Source: an uncultured Verrucomicrobium sp. (GTDB lineage: Bacteria; Verrucomicrobiota; Verrucomicrobiia; Methylacidiphilales; GAS474). From it: a stretch of 9,986 bases of DNA. How positions within the stretch are numbered: position 1 is the stretch's first letter; each line of letters starts with the position of its first letter. A program made the position numbers and the translations under genes. Below are positions 4,996 through 9,986 of this stretch, one piece after another. The DNA lies in assembly GCA_903889845.1 (NCBI GenBank), contig CAISZB010000163.1, forward strand, positions 1 to 9,986. The letters are read 5' to 3'. The notes beneath the pieces are model-generated. The model searched no databases and was not told the origin of the DNA. It saw nothing but the letters and a program-made list of their open reading frames with translations.

Positions 4996-7427
4996 GGCCT
5001 CTCCTCCCGCGATTCGGCTCGGGCATGCCGGACGACGTGGTCGTAAAGACGACTGAGTTTTCTCATCTGCGTGTCGATGCGAAAGACGGCCCGGGCCCGC
5101 AGCGCCTGGGTGGGGGAAGGCCCGGCAGGATCGCGCGCCCACGCCCGGACGGCTTCGGCGATCCGCCGCTCGAAGAGGGGCCCGAAGGGATCGGCCACCT
5201 CACCATACTTTCCCTCGGGTTCGATCCAGGAAATTTCCCCGAAGCCGAGGCGCTCCAGACAGGCGTTCCCCGGGGCGCGGCTCAGGAAGACCTTCGGCCC
5301 GCTGCACAGCGCGGAAAGGACACTCAGGGAAAGCCCCTCGTAGCGGCTCGTCAGGATGAACCCATCGGCGGCCTGAAGGAGGTGATCGACCGAGGCCGTA
5401 AACTCGACCGCGCCGTGACGCTCCCGCGCCTTCGGGGAGAGCCATCGCTCCGCCAGGGCCGCCCCCCCCGCCCCGGCGTGGAAGAAGAAGAGGGACGTCC
5501 CCGGATCGGAAAGGACCGGGTCGAGGGCCCGGTAGAGGGCCGGATAATTTTTCTGCGGCGAGTCCCGCCCCACCGTCACCAGGACCGGCATCCCCTCCTC
5601 CGGAAGGCCGAATTGGATGCGGCCCGCCCGCCGCTCCTCCGGCGTGGGGAGATGATAGCGCTCCGTGTCGATTCCCTGCACGATCGAGACAACCCGCCGC
5701 GTCGGGACATTCAAGATGCGGATCGCAAAATCCCGCTCGTCCGGGGAGACGGCGACCGAAATCCCGACCCGTCCCAGCACCCGCTCAATCTGGCCGAAGA
5801 ACCAGGCCGGGAAAGTCCTCCGCCCATCAACGCCATAATAGCCATTGGGGGTGTAGATCACCGGAGGGAAGCCGGGGACCAGGGCGCGGAGGACGCGGCA
5901 GAGGCCTCCCGCCTTCGAGCTCTGCGCGTGGACCAACTGCGTCCCCCGCTGCTGTGCCAGCGCCGCAATGCGCCATCCGGCGACCAAATCCCAAGGCGTC
6001 GGCGCGTTCCCGACGCGGAGGTCGATCGCCACGCCGCCCCGTTCCCGGATGCGCTCCACGAGGCCAGGCAACCCCTTTCCTTTTCTTCGGCTCGAATAGG
6101 CGAGGTCGATCGTGATTCCGGGCCGTTCCCGGTGGAGGAAGGCTACCAGTTCGAAAACATAGTCGAAGACCCCGTCCTTCCCCGGCTCGGAGACGATCAG
6201 GAGCCGCCGGAGCGGTTCCCGCTTTTTCCGAAGTCCACGAGTCTCGGCGACGTGACCGTACAAGCGGAAGACCTTCCGCATCTGCACCCGCGTGTCGAAG
6301 TCGGCCCGCGCCCGTGCCGCCTGCGCGGGGGAGGCCGTGCCGGGATCGCGCAGCCATTCCCGCACCGCCGCCACGATCCGCCGCTCGAAGGCGGCGCCGA
6401 AGCGCTCCAAGGAGGAGGCCCCCTCCTCGGGATCGAGCCACGCGATCTCGCCGAAGCCCAGGCGGCCCAGGCACCGGTTCCCCGGCACGCGGCTCAGGAA
6501 CATCTTCGGCCCGCAGCAGAGGGCGGAGAGGACGGCGAGGGAGAGCCCCTCGTAGCGGCTCGCCAGGATGAAGCCGTCGGCGGCCCAGAGCAGGCGCTCG
6601 AAGGCGGCGACGAAGTCGATCGAGCCGAACCGCCGCCGCGCCTCGGGGGAGAGCCACCGCTCCGCCAGCGCCGCCCCGCCCGCCCCGGCGTGGAAGAAAA
6701 AGAGGGGCGTCCCCGGCTCGGCCAGCAGCGGGGAGAGGGCGCGATAGAGGGGCGGGTAATTCTTCTGCGCCGAGTCCCGCCCCACCGTGACGAGGACCGC
6801 CGCCCCCTCGGGGAAGCCGAACTCGGCCCGCGCCGCGCGCCGCTCCTCCGCCGTTGGCGGGCGGAACCGCTCCGCGTCGATCCCCAGGTAGATCGAGACG
6901 ATCCGCCGGGGCGGAATGCGGAGCGTCTCCAGCGCGAACTGCCGCTCATCGGGCGAATCGGCGATCGCGATGTCCCGCTGCCCCAGGACGTGCTCGATGA
7001 AATTGAACAGCCGCGCCCAGACGTCCCTCCGCCCGTCGAGGCCGTAGTAGGCGTGGGGCGTGTAGATCACGGGCGGGAAGCCGGGGACGATCCGCTTCAG
7101 CGTCCGGCAGAGGCCGCCCGCCTTCGAGCTCTGCGCATGGATCACCTGGGGGCGGCGGCGCCAGACCAGCCAGACCAGCCTGGCCATCGCCACGGCGTCC
7201 CACGGCTCCGGGGCATTCGCCACCTCCAGGTCGAGCCCCTTCCCGCCGCGCGCCTCGACCCGCGCGACGAGCCCCGACAGGCCGTGCCCCGCGCGGCGGC
7301 TGGAATAGGCGAGGTCGACGGTCACCTCCGGGTGCTCCCGGTGGAGTGTCGCGACCAGGGAGCAGGTGTAATCGAAAACGCCGTCCTTCCCCGGTTCGGA
7401 GACGATCAGGAGGCGTTGGAGATTCAT
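4992..7427 (-). CDS. Tandem-duplicated GT4-type glycosyltransferase (two full domains fused)
   Basis: An 811-residue protein made of two copies of one GT-B glycosyltransferase, about twice the usual 370-410. Copy 1 covers residues 1-403; copy 2 covers 404-811; aligned motifs are exactly 403 residues (1,209 bp) apart. Both copies open with LLIVSEPGKDGVFDY and contain DLAYSSRR, HAQSSKAGGLCR, SPDER, GID.ER, LVTVGRDS.QKNY.LYRAL, FFFHAGAGGAALAERWLS and SRYEGLSL. By eye about 70% of the first 74 aligned residues are identical. Family knowledge: a GT4 enzyme moves a sugar from a nucleotide donor to an acceptor at the cytosolic membrane face. Oddities: the EX7E second glutamate is Ser in both halves (E293/S301, E697/S705), and the TPH histidine (H125) is Asn in copy 2 (N528). 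ATG 7427 is set by the start of the domain; AAGG about 7 bases upstream is a weak ribosome site. It overlaps the flippase start by 4 bases. Specificity cannot be told. Confidence 0.9.
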   Translation of the reverse strand: MNLQRLLIVSEPGKDGVFDYTCSLVATLHREHPEVTVDLAYSSRRAGHGLSGLVARVEARGGKGLDLEVANAPEPWDAVAMARLVWLVWRRRPQVIHAQSSKAGGLCRTLKRIVPGFPPVIYTPHAYYGLDGRRDVWARLFNFIEHVLGQRDIAIADSPDERQFALETLRIPPRRIVSIYLGIDAERFRPPTAEERRAARAEFGFPEGAAVLVTVGRDSAQKNYPPLYRALSPLLAEPGTPLFFFHAGAGGAALAERWLSPEARRRFGSIDFVAAFERLLWAADGFILASRYEGLSLAVLSALCCGPKMFLSRVPGNRCLGRLGFGEIAWLDPEEGASSLERFGAAFERRIVAAVREWLRDPGTASPAQAARARADFDTRVQMRKVFRLYGHVAETRGLRKKREPLRRLLIVSEPGKDGVFDYVFELVAFLHRERPGITIDLAYSSRRKGKGLPGLVERIRERGGVAIDLRVGNAPTPWDLVAGWRIAALAQQRGTQLVHAQSSKAGGLCRVLRALVPGFPPVIYTPNGYYGVDGRRTFPAWFFGQIERVLGRVGISVAVSPDERDFAIRILNVPTRRVVSIVQGIDTERYHLPTPEERRAGRIQFGLPEEGMPVLVTVGRDSPQKNYPALYRALDPVLSDPGTSLFFFHAGAGGAALAERWLSPKARERHGAVEFTASVDHLLQAADGFILTSRYEGLSLSVLSALCSGPKVFLSRAPGNACLERLGFGEISWIEPEGKYGEVADPFGPLFERRIAEAVRAWARDPAGPSPTQALRARAVFRIDTQMRKLSRLYDHVVRHARAESREERP
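5001..5007 (-). promoter_or_regulatory. Shine-Dalgarno deciding the flippase GTG start
   Basis: GGAGGAG on the minus strand, five bases before GTG 4995, inside the last codons of the glycosyltransferase. Most other genes in the window lack such a strong site, so it fixes the flippase start and indicates coupled translation. Confidence 0.7.
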
Positions 7428-7433
7428 TGAGAC

Positions 7434-7448
7434 GCCTTAAGGTAAGGC
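7434..7448. promoter_or_regulatory. Short palindrome in the divergent promoter region
   Basis: GCCTTA-AGG-TAAGGC is a perfect 6-bp inverted repeat just upstream of the glycosyltransferase ATG, in the 108-bp gap (7428-7535) that separates the two divergent units. It may be an operator or form a leader hairpin. The AAGG that could act as ribosome site lies inside it on the minus strand. Confidence 0.35.
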
Positions 7449-7458
7449 ACTTCGCGGG

Positions 7459-7486
7459 AGCGTACCGTTCAGACAAAAAGATGCAA
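7459..7486 (-). promoter_or_regulatory. Possible promoter for the glycosyltransferase-flippase unit
   Basis: On the minus strand TTGCAT (7486-7481) and TACGCT (7464-7459) are 16 bp apart, which would give a leader of about 25 bases to the ATG at 7427. The -10 match is poor (3 of 6), so this is tentative. I could not pick a convincing promoter for the opposite gene in the same gap. Confidence 0.25.
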
Positions 7487-7535
7487 AGGGACTTTTCCCC
7501 TTTTCTCCCCAGGGGGACGTTGGTAATCCCCATGG

Positions 7536-8717
7536 ATGAGTTCTAACGACTACCTCGTCTTCGGCCAGCCCCTCATCGCCCGCGACGAGATCGACGAGGT
7601 CGTTGACTCGATGCAGAAGGCGTGGCTCGGCACCGGGCCGAAGGCCGCCGCCTTCGAGAAAGCCGTCGCCACCTATAAAACGAATCCCGGCTCCCCCGCC
7701 CCCTACGCCGTCGGCCTCAACTCCTGCACGGCGGGCCTCCACCTCAGCTGCCTGGCCCTGGGCCTGGAGCCGGGGGACGAGGTCATCACCACCGCGATGA
7801 CCTTCTGCGCCACCGTCAACGCGATCATCCACGCCGGGGCCACCCCCGTCCTGGCCGACGTCGATCCCGCCACCTTCAATATCGACCCCGCCGACGTGGC
7901 GCGGAAGATCACCCCCCGGACGAAGGCCCTCCTTCCCGTCCACTTCGCCGGACGCCCGTGCGACATGGACGCCCTGATGGCCCTCGCGAAGAAGCACCGC
8001 CTGCGCGTGATCGAGGACTGCGCCCACGCCATCGAGACCCTCTACAAAGGACGCGCCGCCGGGACGATCGGCGACTGCGGGGCGCTCAGTTTCTACTCGA
8101 CGAAGAACATCGTCACCGGCGAGGGCGGCATGGTCCTGACCGGGGACGAGGCGATCGCCGCCCGGATCAAGATGCTGGCCCTCCACGGCATGAGCCTCGA
8201 CGCCTGGAAGCGCTTCTCCGACGACGGCTACAAGCACTACGACGTCGCCGAGGTCGGCTTCAAATACAACATGATGGATATCCAGGCCGCCATCGGCCTG
8301 CGGCAGATAGAGAAGATCGGCCCCTACTGGGAGCGCCGCCTGGCCGTCTGGAACCGGTACCAGGACGCCTTCGCCGGGTTGCCCCTGACCCTCCCGGCGC
8401 CCCTGGAAGACACCGCCGCGACGGGGAGCAAGCACGCCCTCCACCTCTACACGATCCTCATCGATCCGGCCCGGACGGGCGGCGTCGATCGGGACGCCTT
8501 CCTCATCCACCTCCACCGCCTGGGCATCGGGACCGGCGTCCATTACCGGGCGATCCCGACCCACTCGGCCTACCGGAAACGCTTCGGATGGGAGCCCGCG
8601 GACTGGCCCGTCGCCCACCGGATCGGGGAGCAGACCGTCTCCCTCCCCCTCTCCGCGAAATTAACCGACGCCGACGTCGACCGCGTCGTCGCCGGGGTGA
8701 AGAGCCTGATCCGCTAG
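7536..8717 (+). CDS. DegT/DnrJ/EryC1/StrS-family PLP sugar aminotransferase
   Basis: A 393-residue type-I-fold aminotransferase, expected to move an amino group (usually from glutamate) to a keto group on a nucleotide-linked sugar. Visible motifs: the family opening FGQPLIARDEIDEVVDSM with WLGTGPKAAAFE (residues 30-41); NSCTAGLHL (62-70); GDEVITTAMTFCATVNAI (80-97); PVHFAGRPCDMDAL; IEDCAHA with D161 for the PLP pyridine nitrogen; and SFYSTKNIVTGEGGM with the PLP lysine K190. Near the end come GIGTGVHYRAIPTHSAYR and LPLSAKLTDADVDRVV. Length and motif set are complete, so it should be active. The start at 7536 is chosen because the ATG four bases earlier runs into a stop after four codons. It is divergent from the glycosyltransferase-flippase unit and probably makes an amino sugar for it. 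Which sugar (4-amino or 3-amino; ArnB, WbpE or PseC type) cannot be told from motifs alone. Confidence 0.92.
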   Translation: MSSNDYLVFGQPLIARDEIDEVVDSMQKAWLGTGPKAAAFEKAVATYKTNPGSPAPYAVGLNSCTAGLHLSCLALGLEPGDEVITTAMTFCATVNAIIHAGATPVLADVDPATFNIDPADVARKITPRTKALLPVHFAGRPCDMDALMALAKKHRLRVIEDCAHAIETLYKGRAAGTIGDCGALSFYSTKNIVTGEGGMVLTGDEAIAARIKMLALHGMSLDAWKRFSDDGYKHYDVAEVGFKYNMMDIQAAIGLRQIEKIGPYWERRLAVWNRYQDAFAGLPLTLPAPLEDTAATGSKHALHLYTILIDPARTGGVDRDAFLIHLHRLGIGTGVHYRAIPTHSAYRKRFGWEPADWPVAHRIGEQTVSLPLSAKLTDADVDRVVAGVKSLIR

Positions 8718-8735
8718 GCACCGGGACCGACCGCG

Positions 8736-9950
8736 ATGGACGCACCCCGGATCGTGGCGGTGATCGGCGGCGGCCCCGCCGGGCTCCGCGCCGCCGAGGT
8801 CGCCGCCGAAGCGGGATGCGCCGTGACGGTCTTCGACCGGAAACCGTCGCCGGGGCGGAAATTCCTCCTCGCCGGGGTCGGCGGACTGAACCTGACCCAT
8901 TCGGAACCGCTTGAAACCTTCGTCTCCCGCTATCGCGGCGGGGGGGACCGGTGGCCCTCGCTCCTGGCCGACTTCGGCCCGGAAGCCCTCCGCGCGTGGG
9001 CGGCCGACCTCGGCGTCCCCACCTTCGTCGGCACCAGCGGCCGCGTCTTCCCGGAGGCGAAGAAGGCCGCCCCCCTCCTCCGCGCCTGGATCGCCCGGCT
9101 GAAGAAAGAAGGCGTCGCCTTCCGCTTCCGCCACGCCTGGCGCGGGTGGGAGGGGACGGAGGGAGGGCTCCATCTTCTGTTCGATCACGAAGGGCGGGCC
9201 GTCTCCTATCCCTGCCACTCCGCCGTCCTCGCCCTCGGCGGCGCCTCCTATCCGGAAACGGGATCGGACGGGAGCTGGGTGCCGCTGCTGGAGGCGCGGG
9301 ACATCGCCGTCGCGCCGTGGCGGGCGGCGAATTGCGGCTATGCCGTCGCGGGCGGATGGCCCGAGGCGGTCCTCGCCGCCGCCGAGGGGAAGCCGTTGAA
9401 GAACATCGCCCTCACCGCCGGGGAACGCCGGATCGAGGGGGAGGCCCTCGTCACCCGCTACGGCATCGAGGGGAGCGCCGTCTACGCCCTCGGCGCGGCG
9501 ATCCGGGAGAGCGACCCGCGCGTTGTGCGAATCGACTTCAAGCCCTCCCTCTCCGCCGAGGAACTCCTCCGCCGTTGGGGGACGCCGCCCCGTTCCTCCG
9601 CCGCCTTCCTCGCCGCGGCGGCGCCCCGCTGGCGCCTGGGTCCCGCCGCCGTCGCGTTGCTGGAATGGGGGGAGCGGGAAAATCCCTCCCCCACCCCCCG
9701 CGCCCTGGCCGAACGGGTGAAGGACTTCCCCCTCCCCCTCGGCGAAGCCCGCCCCCTGGCCGAGGCGATCTCCTCCGCCGGAGGCGTCGCATGGCGGGAG
9801 CTGGACGACAGCCTGATGCTCCGCGCCGCCCCCGGCCTCTTCGTCGCCGGGGAGATGATCGACTGGGAGGCCCCGACCGGGGGGTATCTTCTTCAGGGGT
9901 GCTTTGCGACGGGGACCAGGGCGGGGAGGGGGGCGGCGGGTGGAGGGTGA
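8736..9950 (+). CDS. HI0933-family FAD flavoprotein (PP_4765/TIGR03862-like)
   Basis: A 404-residue FAD-binding protein of the HI0933/BaiN superfamily; function of this branch is not well defined, presumably an NAD(P)H-linked oxidoreductase. Residues 8-34 form the Rossmann FAD motif (VIGGGPAGLRAAEVAAEAG, then VFDR). Next come GRKFLLAGVGGLNLTHSEP (residues 40-58), FVGTSGRVFPEAKKAAPLLRAW (97-118), LALGGASYPETGSDGS (165-180), the substrate-side domain with GEALVTRYGIEGSAVY (235-250), and the closing FAD motif SSAGGVAWRELDD (346-358) with LFVAGEMIDWEAPTGGYLLQGCFATG. The SEP wording after NLTH and the GGYLLQ ending fit the PP_4765 branch better than classic BaiN. It follows the aminotransferase by 18 bp, so the two are likely co-transcribed, though no pathway links them. 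Its last 13 codons are extremely G-rich, and copy 3 of the 3' element starts two bases past the stop. Confidence 0.88.
   Translation: MDAPRIVAVIGGGPAGLRAAEVAAEAGCAVTVFDRKPSPGRKFLLAGVGGLNLTHSEPLETFVSRYRGGGDRWPSLLADFGPEALRAWAADLGVPTFVGTSGRVFPEAKKAAPLLRAWIARLKKEGVAFRFRHAWRGWEGTEGGLHLLFDHEGRAVSYPCHSAVLALGGASYPETGSDGSWVPLLEARDIAVAPWRAANCGYAVAGGWPEAVLAAAEGKPLKNIALTAGERRIEGEALVTRYGIEGSAVYALGAAIRESDPRVVRIDFKPSLSAEELLRRWGTPPRSSAAFLAAAAPRWRLGPAAVALLEWGERENPSPTPRALAERVKDFPLPLGEARPLAEAISSAGGVAWRELDDSLMLRAAPGLFVAGEMIDWEAPTGGYLLQGCFATGTRAGRGAAGGG
9911..9947 (+). other. G-run cluster with quadruplex potential at a gene's 3' end
   Basis: At least five runs of three or more G (9911-9914, 9919-9921, 9923-9926, 9928-9933, 9938-9940, 9945-9947) with short loops lie in the sense strand of the last codons of the flavoprotein gene. 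They code for the low-complexity tail GTRAGRGAAGGG. This meets the usual G-quadruplex pattern in the DNA and in the mRNA. Confidence 0.5.
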
Positions 9951-9952
9951 TG

Positions 9953-9986
9953 CCCTTCGGGACCGGGTACAATCGCTTACGCTTGC
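9953..9986 (+). repeat. 3'-end hairpin element, copy 3, cut by the window edge
   Basis: Two bases after the TGA of the flavoprotein gene, H1 (CCC-TTC-GGG, 9953-9961) is followed by the 22-base block starting GGGTACAATCGC (9965-9986), identical to the block in copy 2 at 3471-3450 on the other strand. The window ends where the CTGTAC part and H3 would be expected. Orientation relative to the preceding gene is the same as for copies 1 and 2. Confidence 0.75.

Noticed and set aside
3131..5026. A 631-residue minus-strand frame running from the hairpin interval through the flippase gene.
   Set aside because: It is out of frame with the flippase, arginine- and glycine-rich, and crosses the repeat element. 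The membrane-protein frame is clearly the coding one.
4992..7427. The doubled glycosyltransferase as an assembly artefact.
   Set aside because: The halves differ at roughly a third of residues and at many nucleotides. A false duplication would be identical.
3450..9986. Inverted copies of the 22-base block as terminal repeats of a 6.5-kb transposon carrying the polysaccharide genes.
   Set aside because: There is no transposase. The copies lie right behind stop codons, and a third, diverged copy sits outside this span. A 3'-end element explains the orientation better.

Overview
The window is about 10 kb of mostly very GC-rich bacterial DNA with six complete protein genes and, at the left edge, the remains of two more. 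The genes suggest a Gram-negative bacterium: an outer-membrane porin, and a locus for exported polysaccharide or lipopolysaccharide. The pairing of a PocR sensory domain with an AraC helix-turn-helix, plus the base composition, would fit the Verrucomicrobiota/PVC group. That placement is an inference, not something the sequence proves.

Left edge (1-550): the base composition is visibly less GC-rich than the rest. A piece of an RND efflux permease runs in frame 1 and breaks off near base 247. From about base 248 a different frame reads as the C-terminal tail of what looks like a NiCoT nickel/cobalt permease, ending at 376. Neither gene is whole, so this is a rearrangement scar or a mis-join. 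The leader that follows holds an 8-bp palindrome of Fur-family type and a near-perfect 14-base direct repeat.

551-2924 (+): an OprB-type porin, then a PocR-AraC transcription regulator with its own promoter-like sequence, placed so close to the start codon that the mRNA may be leaderless.

2925-3501: a 577-bp gap between convergent genes. Two inverted copies of a hairpin-rich element sit at its ends, and a dense set of further inverted repeats lies between them. A third copy begins directly after the stop codon of the last gene in the window. All three copies are in the same orientation relative to the gene they follow, so this looks like a 3'-end element (terminator or mRNA-end signal) spread over the genome. 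It is the most interesting non-coding signal here.

3502-7427 (-): a two-gene unit. The first gene encodes an 811-residue glycosyltransferase made of two tandem copies of one GT4-type enzyme, repeat period 403 residues. The second encodes a polysaccharide flippase whose GTG start overlaps the upstream stop codon. Both glycosyltransferase halves have serine where the second glutamate of the EX7E motif is expected, and the second half also lacks the active-site-type histidine.

7428-9950 (+): divergent from the polysaccharide unit are a DegT-family PLP sugar aminotransferase and, 18 bp further on, an HI0933/PP_4765-type flavoprotein. The aminotransferase could supply an amino sugar to the glycosyltransferase, with the flippase moving the lipid-linked product across the inner membrane. 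The flavoprotein appears unrelated housekeeping cargo.
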